From CAYOXD01 sp964407825 (GTDB lineage Bacteria; Desulfobacterota; Desulfobacteria; Desulfobacterales; JAFDDL01): a stretch of 12,035 bases of DNA. The first letter of the stretch is position 1. Every line of letters begins with the position of its first letter. Positions 1-6,841 of this stretch are shown here, piece after piece. The notes under the pieces were generated by a model. It had not been told where the DNA came from and did no database searches. It worked only from the letters and a program-made list of their open reading frames with translations. The stretch spans positions 1 to 12,035 of the forward strand of contig CAYOXD010000100.1 in assembly GCA_964407825.1 (NCBI GenBank), given 5' to 3'. A program made the translations under genes and the position numbers.

Positions 1-595
1 AGATCACCGGATCGCGCATGTTCAGGTTGCCGGATCGCATGTCGATCTTCGCCCGAAGCACATGGGAGCCCGGCTCGAATTCACCAGCCCGCATCCGAGT
101 GAAGAGATCCAGGTTCTCGGCCACCGGCCGGTCCCGGTAGGGGCTGTCGGTTCCCGGTTCGGTGAGGGTTCCCCGGTATCGGCGGATCTCCTCCGCGCTG
201 AGCTCGCACACGTAGGCCTTGCCGCGCCTGATCAACTCCACCGCGAAATCGTACAACCGATCGAAATAGTCAGAGGCATAGTAGAGCCGATCCTCCCAGT
301 CGAAGCCGAGCCAGCGCACATCGGACTGGATGGAGTCCACGTACTCGACCTCCTCCTTGGTGGGGTTGGTGTCATCGAAGCGAAGGTTGCAGGTGCCGCG
401 ATAAGTCGCGGCCAGGCCGAAATTGAGGCATATGGATTTGGCATGGCCGATGTGAAGGTATCCGTTCGGCTCCGGAGGAAACCGCGTGGCCACGCGGCTG
501 CCGTTTTTTCCGGAAGCGAGATCTTCTTCGATGATGAGCTTGATGAAATTCGGCGGCGTCTGCTCCGGTGACGCGTTGATGGTATCCTCTGCCAT
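1..595 (-). CDS. glnS: Glutaminyl-tRNA synthetase, N-terminal part (partial at window edge)
   Basis: This cytoplasmic class I aminoacyl-tRNA synthetase charges tRNA-Gln with glutamine using ATP. The frame gives 198 codons and runs off the left edge, so only the start of the catalytic Rossmann domain is present. Visible hallmarks are the N-terminal NFIKLIIEEDLASGK stretch, the ATP-binding segment RFPPEPNGYLHIGHAKS with HIGH at residues 48-51, NLRFDDTNP near residue 75, and RAKIDM close to the edge. All match bacterial GlnRS and distinguish it from GluRS. The ATG at 593-595 begins a protein aligned with the family N-terminus; its ribosome binding site is weak. About 90 non-coding bases separate it from the Memo gene upstream, with a promoter match there, so it may be transcribed on its own. 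The family call is secure; the rest of the gene lies outside the window. Confidence 0.96.
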   Translation of the reverse strand, partial: MAEDTINASPEQTPPNFIKLIIEEDLASGKNGSRVATRFPPEPNGYLHIGHAKSICLNFGLAATYRGTCNLRFDDTNPTKEEVEYVDSIQSDVRWLGFDWEDRLYYASDYFDRLYDFAVELIRRGKAYVCELSAEEIRRYRGTLTEPGTDSPYRDRPVAENLDLFTRMRAGEFEPGSHVLRAKIDMRSGNLNMRDPVI

Positions 596-642
596 GGCTC
601 GATCTTTTCGTTTGTGTTATTGGATGTCTACTGCAAGTCTCT

Positions 643-671
643 CTTCTAGCATAAAAACCCCGGCAAGACAA
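643..671 (-). promoter_or_regulatory. Candidate sigma-70 promoter for glnS
   Basis: On the minus strand a -35-like TTGTCT (666-671) and a -10-like TAGAAG (643-648) are 17 bases apart, and a TG sits one base upstream of the -10 as in extended -10 promoters. It lies about 50 bases upstream of the glnS ATG and downstream of the Memo stop codon. Both boxes match consensus at 4 of 6 positions, so this is only a candidate. Confidence 0.3.
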
Positions 672-686
672 TCACCGGCTGAAGCT

Positions 687-1544
687 CTAAAACAGCATGC
701 CCACATAACCCACCAGGCTGTCCCCGGGCGCTTTGTCGTAACTGGTGGCATAGGTCACAAGCTCGGCCGGTCCCCCTCCCAGGGCCTTGGCCGCCGCGAT
801 GGCCGCGGCCGCCGCACCGGCGCAACAGGCATTCCGATGCGCAAAGGCCGTCTCCAGCACCTCTTCGGGCACCATCCGGCCCATGGCCTCGATGACCCGG
901 CGGTCATTCTCGTCCTTGACCCAGTCGACGGCTGCCGGCCCGCTTCCCTTCGGCATAAAACCGTAATTTGCACCGTAGTGGGTCAGGTCGGTGGAGCCCA
1001 GCACCCGAGTCGTCAGCCCCAGATTCCCCGCGATGGCAACGGCTCGCCTGCCGATCTCGAGGGAACTGCTCTCCGGTGGAAGTCCCATGGGGACGATGGC
1101 GATATCCTTGAAAAAGTATTTAACGAAGGGAAGCTGGAGTTCGATGGTGTTGTCCGGGGTGAATCGCGTGGCGGTTTCGACCCTGAAGGGGAAGGCCTCG
1201 CTGAGGGCCCCGGCAATTTCCTTGTGAATGGGAAGTTCACCGAATGGGGTCTCCCAGCCGCCGGAGGTCATGATGAAATTGGGAGCGCCAGCCGGCAGAT
1301 GCATGCCGAAAATGAGAAGGACCTCCGGAGCCGGGGCCGGGGCCGCCGCCAGATGCCCGATGACATTGCAGGCAATGGCGCCGGAATAGAACCAGCCCGC
1401 ATGGGGCACGATGCCGCCGAGATAGGGACGCGCCGGAACCCGCCACGGCTTTCCCTCCTCCATGAATCCCTCGATTTCCCGCCGGCATGAGGCCGCATCC
1501 TTCGGGTACCAGCTGCCGGCAAAGGTCATTTTCCGTGTACTCAT
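687..1544 (-). CDS. Memo-family protein (AmmeMemoRadiSam system protein B type)
   Basis: This 285-residue protein belongs to the Memo/YgiD-LigB-like fold family, related to non-haem iron dioxygenases; no bacterial reaction is firmly established for it. Family marks seen are SWYP near the N-terminus, VPHAGW with H48, FGMH with H82, the TIELQLPF block (residues 133-140), STDLTHYG with H189, and a cysteine pair at C240-C241. These correspond to the three histidines and one cysteine grouped in human Memo (H49, H81, H192, C244). The usual EHS before IEVQLPF is DNT here, a change worth noting. Full length matches the family. The start codon overlaps the stop of the upstream transporter as ATGA, implying translational coupling. 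The AMMECR1 and radical-SAM partners often found with this family are not in the window. No signal peptide is visible, so it is probably cytoplasmic. Confidence 0.88.
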   Translation of the reverse strand: MSTRKMTFAGSWYPKDAASCRREIEGFMEEGKPWRVPARPYLGGIVPHAGWFYSGAIACNVIGHLAAAPAPAPEVLLIFGMHLPAGAPNFIMTSGGWETPFGELPIHKEIAGALSEAFPFRVETATRFTPDNTIELQLPFVKYFFKDIAIVPMGLPPESSSLEIGRRAVAIAGNLGLTTRVLGSTDLTHYGANYGFMPKGSGPAAVDWVKDENDRRVIEAMGRMVPEEVLETAFAHRNACCAGAAAAAIAAAKALGGGPAELVTYATSYDKAPGDSLVGYVGMLF

Positions 1545-3067
1545 GGCACCTCCTTAAAGACCGTGGAGCCCTTGCGCCAGGGCAACCCGCTGACGCCAAA
1601 GGCCACGAAGTGGGTCACCAGAAGCCAGCCCACCCCCAGCACGATCAGCGCCGAAACGGGGTATCCCCCATAGGGCTTCTTGAACTCCTCGATAAGGCTG
1701 TAGATAAGGGCCAGTCCCAGGGCCAGGGGGGTGATGAACTTGATGCAATAGGCCCACACCTGAAGCACCACGTATTTGAAAAACCGGTGCTTGTGTCCCT
1801 CGAAGCCCAGGCTGTCCGCGATGTGGTCTTTCAGCCGGTCGGTCCTGTAGAGCCATCCGATGATGAAGGCCTCCATCACGCCGACAGTCAGGAGGCCGAA
1901 ATGATTCAAGAAATGATCGACGATATCCAGCCAGAAGAGCCCTGCCCGGGTGGCAAACAGCAGGGAGCCGAAAAACCCGATGATGCAGATGATGGTGACG
2001 ATGCGCTGGCGCGAGGCATCGAACTTGTCGATAACCGCCGAGGTGAAGGCTTCGATGATGGAGATGGAGGAGGAAATCCCCGCAATGGTAAGGAGGAAGA
2101 AGAACAGGACCCCGAACAGCCCCCCCATGGGCAGCAGGGAAATGGCCTTGGGATAGGCGACAAAAGCCAGACCGATCCCCTTTGTCACCACTTTCTCCAC
2201 GGGAATCTTCTGTTGCAGGGCCATGTATCCCAGCACGGAAAAAACACCGAAGCCGGCAAAGACCTCGTAACAGCTATTGGAAAACCCGACAATCAGGCTG
2301 TTCTTCAAGAGATTGATATTTCTGGGGAGGTAAGAGGCATAGGCAATCATGATACCGAACCCAAGAGACAGGGAAAAGAATATCTGGCCGTAGGCATCGA
2401 TCCAGACCTGGATGTTCTTCAGCTTGGAAAAATCCGGAGTGGTGTATACCCGGATCCCCTCTCCCGCCCCCTTCAGAAAGAGGGACCATACGATGATGAT
2501 GATGGTGACGATGAAAAGAACCGGCATCATGATCTTGACCGCGCGTTCCACTCCCCGCTGAACCCCCCGGTAAGTGATGGACCAATTGACGAGCCATACG
2601 AATAAAACGGATATCACGATAGGCCAGTTCAGCCCCCGGAGATCCCAGACACCGTCTGAGACCCTGAGAAAGCTCTTGAAAAAGAACGCATTGGTATCCG
2701 CTCCCCAGCTCTTGGTGAAGGAAAAGATCAGATAGTTGACGCACCAGCCGATCACCACGATGTAGTAAAGAACGATACCGAACATCACAAAGGTCACGGC
2801 CCACCAGCCCAGCCACTCCCAACGGGGGTCGATCCTTGCGAAGGCCATGGGGGCAGAGGCCTTCTTCCGATGCCCCAGGGAAAGCTCCAGCATCAGGATG
2901 GGGATGCCGGCCGTAAAAAGCGCGATCACGTAAGGAATCAGAAACGCTCCCCCGCCATTCACATAGGCCACATAGGGAAAGCGCCATATGTTCCCCAGCC
3001 CTACGGCCGAACCGATGGCCGCCAGCAAAAAGCCGGCGTTCGATTTCCACTGGCTCCTGTCCTCCAT
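1541..3067 (-). CDS. Sodium-dependent transporter, neurotransmitter:sodium symporter (SNF) family
   Basis: This inner-membrane secondary transporter of the LeuT/MhsT fold has 508 residues and about 12 hydrophobic segments. Family members usually import amino acids with Na+; the substrate here cannot be read from sequence. The N-terminal signature WKSNAGFLLAAIGSAVGLGN followed by IWRFPY (residues 7-32) is diagnostic. NGGGAFLIPY (residues 37-46), GIPILMLELSLG (54-65) and SLGFGIMIAYASYLP mid-protein are also typical. Where LeuT has the substrate-contacting Asn21 this protein has Ser20, as in other bacterial members. The ATG at 3065-3067 is preceded by an excellent ribosome binding site (AGGAGGAGGA on the minus strand). 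It follows the moaB stop by 45 bases and overlaps the Memo gene by 4 bases, so moaB, transporter and Memo look like one transcript. Memo may act on, or depend on, something this transporter moves, but that is inference from gene order only. Confidence 0.93.
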   Translation of the reverse strand: MEDRSQWKSNAGFLLAAIGSAVGLGNIWRFPYVAYVNGGGAFLIPYVIALFTAGIPILMLELSLGHRKKASAPMAFARIDPRWEWLGWWAVTFVMFGIVLYYIVVIGWCVNYLIFSFTKSWGADTNAFFFKSFLRVSDGVWDLRGLNWPIVISVLFVWLVNWSITYRGVQRGVERAVKIMMPVLFIVTIIIIVWSLFLKGAGEGIRVYTTPDFSKLKNIQVWIDAYGQIFFSLSLGFGIMIAYASYLPRNINLLKNSLIVGFSNSCYEVFAGFGVFSVLGYMALQQKIPVEKVVTKGIGLAFVAYPKAISLLPMGGLFGVLFFFLLTIAGISSSISIIEAFTSAVIDKFDASRQRIVTIICIIGFFGSLLFATRAGLFWLDIVDHFLNHFGLLTVGVMEAFIIGWLYRTDRLKDHIADSLGFEGHKHRFFKYVVLQVWAYCIKFITPLALGLALIYSLIEEFKKPYGGYPVSALIVLGVGWLLVTHFVAFGVSGLPWRKGSTVFKEVP

Positions 3068-3112
3068 GCCTTTGCTCTCCTCCTCCTAATTCAATCGGCT
3101 GCTCCGCCGGGG

Positions 3113-3595
3113 TCACTCCCGGAGGTGCCGCACCAGGTGTCCCAATTCCGGAAAAATAAGGGCGTTGCAGGCCAGTTGGCAGGCCTTGAGGCTCCCGGGC
3201 ATGGAGAAAACGACACTGTTGAAAATGATGCCGGCAGTCGCCCTGGACAAAATGGCCGCCGAATCGATCTGATCAAAGCTCAGCTGGGTAAAAAGAACGC
3301 CGAAGGCTGTCAATTCCTTTGAGAAGAGGGGTTTTACCGCCTCGATGGACACATCCCTGGGACTGATTCCCGTGCCGCCGGTCAGCAGGACCACATCCGC
3401 TCGCCGATCCCGGATCACCCCCAGCACCGTGTCGCGAATCAGCGCCTTATCATCGGGAACCACCGTGTGCGCCACGATCGTATGTCCCTCTTTTTCAGCC
3501 TGCTTTTTCATCCACTGGCCGCTCTTATCCTCTGCCAGGGTGCGGGTACTCGAGGCCGTGATGATGCCCACCGTAACGCTCGCTGGCGCCGTCAT
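3113..3595 (-). CDS. moaB: Molybdenum cofactor biosynthesis protein MoaB/MogA family (molybdopterin adenylyltransferase type)
   Basis: Members of this cytoplasmic family bind molybdopterin; MogA and many MoaB proteins adenylylate it before metal insertion. The protein has the family core VTVGIITAS at the N-terminus, DD in VVPDDKALI, the pterin-binding loop TGGTGISPRDVS (about residues 72-83 from this start), LSFDQIDSAAILSRA, and VFSMPGS near the C-terminus. Length (160 residues) is normal. I place the start at the ATG at 3593-3595 because AAAGGA lies 7 bases upstream. An in-frame ATG at 3614-3616 would add seven residues and has a weaker GGAAG site. MoaB and MogA are hard to tell apart by eye. 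It is divergent from mobA and first in a minus-strand run leading to the transporter and Memo genes. Confidence 0.9.
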   Translation of the reverse strand: MTAPASVTVGIITASSTRTLAEDKSGQWMKKQAEKEGHTIVAHTVVPDDKALIRDTVLGVIRDRRADVVLLTGGTGISPRDVSIEAVKPLFSKELTAFGVLFTQLSFDQIDSAAILSRATAGIIFNSVVFSMPGSLKACQLACNALIFPELGHLVRHLRE

Positions 3596-3726
3596 TTTAT
3601 GTTCCTTTGTTCCCATAGCGTCTTCCGGTCTAAAGAGTCTTGATTTTGAGGCCTGTTTTATCTACCATCTGCATTTGCACGGGATATTTCGAACACTTAT
3701 CAAACTCCGACGTCCCTTGCAACACA

Positions 3727-3779
3727 CCCCGATGAAGGGTATCGCATTCCTGCCACGGCGCAGGTGAGCCGTCGCGGGG
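3727..3779 (+). other. Possible structured RNA element in the moaB/mobA divergent region
   Basis: The 3617-3840 gap between the divergent genes contains one clear cluster of pairings. CCTGC (3749-3753) pairs with GCAGG (3760-3764). The loop bases ACGGC (3755-3759) can pair with GCCGT (3768-3772), which would make a compact H-type pseudoknot. CCCCG (3727-3731) with CGGGG (3775-3779) would enclose both. The region is GC-rich, so five-base matches arise easily by chance, and it is not known to be transcribed. Molybdenum cofactor riboswitches precede such genes in other bacteria, but I cannot match this element to that consensus by eye. Confidence 0.2.
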
Positions 3780-3782
3780 TTC

Positions 3783-3810
3783 TTGTCATCTCCATTGCAG
3801 CGCCTTTCAT
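3783..3810 (+). promoter_or_regulatory. Candidate promoter for the mobA-moaE-moaC run
   Basis: TTGTCA (3783-3788, 5 of 6 to the -35 consensus) is followed after 16 bases by TTTCAT (3805-3810, 4 of 6 to the -10 consensus). Transcription would begin near 3817, just ahead of the GGAGGA ribosome binding site at 3830-3835. The -10 is poor, so confidence is low. Confidence 0.25.
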
Positions 3811-3840
3811 AGGGACGCTTAGGGGTGCCGGAGGACAGCA

Positions 3841-3903
3841 ATGACCAAAACAACGACCAGGGCCAAACACAGCCTGGAGGGTGCCATCCGATGCCGTCCA
3901 TGA
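3841..3903 (+). CDS. Putative 20-residue leader peptide upstream of mobA
   Basis: An ATG at 3841 opens a 20-codon frame ending in TGA at 3901-3903. Its ribosome binding site GGAGGA (3830-3835) is well placed and stronger than any serving mobA. Its stop overlaps an in-frame mobA ATG (3900-3902) as ATGA, the usual geometry for translational coupling. The peptide is basic and polar (MTKTTTRAKH at the start, RCRP at the end) with no membrane segment and no known family. It may be a leader peptide that loads ribosomes onto mobA, or the frame may be fortuitous. Conservation in relatives is unknown. Confidence 0.35.
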   Translation: MTKTTTRAKHSLEGAIRCRP

Positions 3904-4571
3904 GTCCGGTCTCCTGCACCGGGGTCATCCTGGCGGGGGGACTCAATACCCGATTCAACCGGGAGCAAAAGGCCCTTGCCAGCCTCGGCCGAAACACGGT
4001 TATCGGCAACATCCTGAACACCTTCCGTGCGCTTTTCGAGCAGACCATCATCGTCACCAACTCACCGCTGCTGTTTTCCAAATGGGAGGTCTCCATCGTC
4101 ACCGACGTATATCCGGTGCGAAGCCCCCTTACCGGTATTTTCAGCGGCCTCTTCTATACCCAGACCTCCCACATCTTTGCCGCTGCCTGTGACACCCCCT
4201 TTTTAAAGGCAGAGGTGGTAAAGGCGGTTCTCGGAAGCATGGATCCGGCGACCGACGTTGTGATCCCTGTCACGCACAAGGGGATGGAACCCCTGTGCGC
4301 GGCGTATTCGAAAAAATGTTTGCTCCCCATCGAGCGTATGCTATTGAATCATCTGGCGGGCGAAAAGGATCGGGAAAGGCAGGGCCCCAGGAGACTGAAT
4401 CAATCGTTGCGGATCCGTAATTTTTTCAAAAGGGTCCGGGTTAAGACCATCGGTGAGGAGCAGCTCACGCCCTTCGACCCGGAATTGATCTCCTTTTTCA
4501 ACGTGAATACCCCCGAGGATTTGGAAAGGGCCCTTGCCATGCTCCCGGCGGACCCGGAGGAGACAGTATGA
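3891..4571 (+). CDS. mobA: Molybdenum cofactor guanylyltransferase (MobA-like nucleotidyltransferase)
   Basis: This cytoplasmic GTP:molybdopterin guanylyltransferase family enzyme makes the MGD form of the cofactor used by DMSO-reductase-family enzymes, including formate dehydrogenases. The N-terminal nucleotide-binding signature is present as GVILAGGLNTRFNREQKAL, followed by VTDVYPVRSPLTGIFSGL, the metal-binding AACDTPFL, and FFNVNTPEDLERA near the C-terminus. The signature is somewhat relaxed: the common RMGxDK is RFNREQK here. Three starts are possible: GTG at 3825 with a poor site, ATG at 3891 with GGAGGG ten bases upstream (chosen), and ATG at 3900, which overlaps the stop of the upstream leader frame. 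The gene overlaps moaE by ATGA and heads a mobA-moaE-moaC run. Related MobA-like transferases use other substrates, so the substrate is inferred from family and neighbours. Confidence 0.88.
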   Translation: MPSMSPVSCTGVILAGGLNTRFNREQKALASLGRNTVIGNILNTFRALFEQTIIVTNSPLLFSKWEVSIVTDVYPVRSPLTGIFSGLFYTQTSHIFAAACDTPFLKAEVVKAVLGSMDPATDVVIPVTHKGMEPLCAAYSKKCLLPIERMLLNHLAGEKDRERQGPRRLNQSLRIRNFFKRVRVKTIGEEQLTPFDPELISFFNVNTPEDLERALAMLPADPEETV

Positions 4572-4927
4572 ATATCACCACCATTATGGAAACCATCAAG
4601 AGCAACCCCAGGTACGCCGAAGCCGGCATGGTGCTCTACCACAACGGCATCGTCCGGGGAAGTTCCCGGGATGGCAGGCCGGTCAAAGGCCTTCGGGTCC
4701 AGGTGGATCACGAAAGGCTTCGGTCCGTAGTGGAAAAGTACAGGGCGACCCCTGGCATCGTGGACATTCAAATTTGGATCAACGAGGATAAGGACCTCAC
4801 GGTGGGCGAGGATGTCATGTTTCTGGCCGTGGCCGGCGATATCAGGGAAAACGTATTGGCCACCCTCGAAGCGACGCTGAACACCGTCAAGACCAGCGTG
4901 ACCCATAAAACCGAATATTTTGCATAG
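4568..4927 (+). CDS. moaE: Divergent MoaE-like protein (molybdopterin synthase large-subunit family)
   Basis: MoaE, with the thiocarboxylated small subunit MoaD, puts the dithiolene sulfurs into precursor Z. This 119-residue protein has the MoaE-like opening AGMVLYHNGIVRGSSRDG (residues 19-36) and the VGEDVMFLAVAGDIRENVLATL block (79-100), ending in KTEYF. It departs from classical MoaE: the HRxG segment before the GE motif reads INED, and the His of the His-Arg pair in the SxHR motif is absent, leaving DIR. Lysines K108 and K114 could replace the catalytic lysines. It may be a lineage-specific MoaE or a relative with another role. The start overlaps the mobA stop as ATGA and has a GGAGGAG ribosome binding site. 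No moaD is present in the window. Confidence 0.75.
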   Translation: MNITTIMETIKSNPRYAEAGMVLYHNGIVRGSSRDGRPVKGLRVQVDHERLRSVVEKYRATPGIVDIQIWINEDKDLTVGEDVMFLAVAGDIRENVLATLEATLNTVKTSVTHKTEYFA

Positions 4928-4940
4928 GGAGAAAGAGGCC

Positions 4941-5417
4941 TTGGACAGGTTCACTCATATCGACGATGAGGGACGGGTGCGGATGGTGGATGTCACCGAT
5001 AAGCCCGACACCCTTCGGACGGCCCGAGCCCGGGGTGTCGTTACCATGCAGCGCGAAACCTTCGAGAGAATCCGAAGCCATCAGGTGAAAAAAGGCAATG
5101 TCCTGGAAACCGCGCGCATCGCGGGCGTCATGGCTGCCAAGAAAACGGCTGACCTGATCCCCATGTGTCATCCCCTGTATATCTCCCACATCGCCGTGGA
5201 CTTTATTCCCGATTCGGAGGCGAACGCCATGGGGATCGAGGCGACGGTCAGGCTCAAGGGGCAGACCGGCGTCGAGATGGAGGCCCTGACAGCGGTCAGT
5301 GTCGCCGCCCTGACCATATACGACATGTGCAAATCCTATGACCGGACAATGACCCTCACGGACATTGAGCTGATCGAAAAAACCGGCGGGAAAAGCGGTA
5401 CCTTCAAGAAAGGATGA
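4941..5417 (+). CDS. moaC: Cyclic pyranopterin monophosphate synthase MoaC
   Basis: MoaC works with MoaA to convert GTP to cyclic pyranopterin monophosphate, the first step of molybdenum cofactor synthesis, in the cytoplasm. The sequence is strongly conserved: MVDVTDKP at residues 15-22, KKTADLIPMCHPL (67-79) with H77, TGVEMEALTAVSVAALTIYD (109-128), then MCK. I start it at TTG 4941. From there the residues fall at K51, H77, D128 and K131, the same numbers as the active-site residues of E. coli MoaC, and the length is 158. A TTG at 4920 in the same frame would add seven residues and overlap moaE. AGGGAG lies nine bases upstream of the chosen TTG. The rare start codon may lower translation. 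It is separated from moaE by 13 bases and from mltA by 17. Confidence 0.95.
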   Translation: MDRFTHIDDEGRVRMVDVTDKPDTLRTARARGVVTMQRETFERIRSHQVKKGNVLETARIAGVMAAKKTADLIPMCHPLYISHIAVDFIPDSEANAMGIEATVRLKGQTGVEMEALTAVSVAALTIYDMCKSYDRTMTLTDIELIEKTGGKSGTFKKG

Positions 5418-5434
5418 ACACCTGACGCGACCGT

Positions 5435-6688
5435 ATGTTTGAGAAGACTTCCTTGCGACAGCTGCTGAGGACCATGGGGTGCCTGCTGATCGCAACGCTC
5501 TGTATCCTGCTGTTTCAGGCATGTCCACCCCGCCGCCCCCCGTCCCCCGGAGTACGGCCCGCACCCATGATTCGGCTGCGGCCGGGAGCCTATCCGGACT
5601 TCTGGGACGACATGGGCTATGACGGCCTGGGCTATGCCATCGACCGGAGCCTTGCGTACCTGGGGACGCTTTCAGCCGACCGGAGCTTCACCTTCGGGAA
5701 GGATCATTACAGTGCGGCGCATCTCATGGCATCCCTGTCCCACTTCCGCGCCCTTATCCGCACCGCGCCGTCCGCGGCGGTGTTGAACGATGTGATCCGC
5801 AGGGATTACATCGTCTACCGATCTGTGGGAAGCGATCCGCCGGGGCGGGTCCTTTTCACGGGATACTACGAACCGGTTCTTCATGGCAGCCGCCACCCAA
5901 CCCAACGGTATTCCTTTCCGGTCTATACCCGCCCGCGGGATTTGGCCACCATCGATCTGTCCCTGTTCTCGCCCGCCTTCAAGGGGAAAACCCTGGTCGG
6001 CCGGATCAAGGGCCATACCATCGTTCCCTATTTCGACAGGGCCGCCATCGAAAGCGGCTCCCTGGCGGACAAGGCCTCGGTCCTTGCCTGGGTGGACAAT
6101 CCGGTGGATCTGTTTTTCCTTCAGATCCAGGGGTCCGGGAAAATTTACCTGAACACGGGAGGGGTGTTGAATGTTCACTATCAAGTCTCCAATGGAAGGC
6201 CCTACCGAAGTATCGGCAAGTTCCTGATCGAGGAGGGCAAGGTGCCGGCCGCCGAGATGTCCATGCAACGCATCCGCGCCTACCTCGAGGCGCACCCCGG
6301 TGAAATCGACGCCGTTCTTTCCCACAATCCCAGTTATGTCTTTTTCAAGCTGGAGCCAAAGGGCCCCCTGGGATGCCTGGGGGTTCAATTGACGCCGGGC
6401 CGCTCCCTGGCCTTGGATCGGAGGATATTCCCCCTGGCGGGTCTGTCCTTTATCCAAACCCAAAAACCGCTGGTCAGCGGCGACGGCACTGTCGATTCCT
6501 GGACCGAATGCACCCGGTTCGTCCTGGACCAGGACACGGGGGGCGCCATCCGGGGCCCGGGCCGCGCGGACCTTTTCTGGGGGAACGGTGAGTACGCGGC
6601 AGTGGCTGCCGGCTATATGAAGCAGCCCGGAGCGCTCTACTTTCTGGTGTTGAAACCACGCGCCCCGCGACAGCTCACCGGCGGATAG
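5435..6688 (+). CDS. mltA: Membrane-bound lytic murein transglycosylase A (MltA family), probable lipoprotein
   Basis: MltA cleaves the MurNAc-GlcNAc bond of peptidoglycan with formation of 1,6-anhydro-MurNAc. The 417-residue protein begins with a lipoprotein-like signal: basic residues, a hydrophobic run and LLFQAC with C30 as the probable lipidated cysteine, although F at -3 is unusual. The MltA domain is marked by FTGYYEPVL (141-149), FFLQIQGSG (227-235) and NPSYVFF (298-304). The C-terminal 3D domain reads DQDTGGAIRGPGRADLFWG (365-383), with D367 in the position of the catalytic Asp and D379 also conserved. The ATG at 5435 has only a distant AGGA upstream, so translation may depend on moaC read-through. 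It shares no pathway with the cofactor genes before it. A proline-rich stretch after C30 probably forms the linker from the membrane. Confidence 0.94.
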   Translation: MFEKTSLRQLLRTMGCLLIATLCILLFQACPPRRPPSPGVRPAPMIRLRPGAYPDFWDDMGYDGLGYAIDRSLAYLGTLSADRSFTFGKDHYSAAHLMASLSHFRALIRTAPSAAVLNDVIRRDYIVYRSVGSDPPGRVLFTGYYEPVLHGSRHPTQRYSFPVYTRPRDLATIDLSLFSPAFKGKTLVGRIKGHTIVPYFDRAAIESGSLADKASVLAWVDNPVDLFFLQIQGSGKIYLNTGGVLNVHYQVSNGRPYRSIGKFLIEEGKVPAAEMSMQRIRAYLEAHPGEIDAVLSHNPSYVFFKLEPKGPLGCLGVQLTPGRSLALDRRIFPLAGLSFIQTQKPLVSGDGTVDSWTECTRFVLDQDTGGAIRGPGRADLFWGNGEYAAVAAGYMKQPGALYFLVLKPRAPRQLTGG

Positions 6689-6714
6689 ACTCGGCAGCGG
6701 CTCCCGCATCCTCC

Positions 6715-6743
6715 TTGACTCTTTCCACCAAAGAACGTATGAG
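6715..6743 (+). promoter_or_regulatory. Candidate sigma-70 promoter for the tat genes
   Basis: TTGACT (6715-6720, 5 of 6) and TATGAG (6738-6743, 4 of 6) are separated by the optimal 17 bases, in the 153-base gap between mltA and the first tat gene. Downstream in the leader is a small hairpin, CCCGT (6789-6793) with ACGGG (6798-6802) around a four-base loop, followed by the GGAG site before the start codon. Confidence 0.45.
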
Positions 6744-6841
6744 GTTCCCCAGGGTTCGATTGCCGGGGACGCTTCAATTGAGGAAGATCCCGTGACAACG
6801 GGCCTGGAACAGAATGAAACGCATTACAATGGAGATTTGCC

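Noticed and set aside
651..679. Possible terminator after the Memo gene (CCGG arms followed by GGTTTTTAT on the minus strand)
   Set aside because: Only four bases pair around a long loop, too weak to call a terminator.
2485..2515. GAT/GATG-rich short repeat in the plus strand
   Set aside because: It is the complement of isoleucine and valine codons in a transmembrane segment of the transporter, not a true tandem repeat.
1487..2605. Long open frame (372 codons) on the plus strand opposite the transporter gene
   Set aside because: It is antisense to a clearly conserved SNF transporter, its product is rich in Asp, Gly and Gln with no domain, and it has no suitable ribosome binding site.
4920..4940. 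Earlier TTG start for moaC
   Set aside because: The later TTG gives residue numbering that matches E. coli MoaC active-site positions and avoids overlap with moaE.
5672..6709. Open frame (345 codons) on the minus strand opposite mltA
   Set aside because: The sense frame carries the complete MltA domain; the antisense frame has no recognisable feature.
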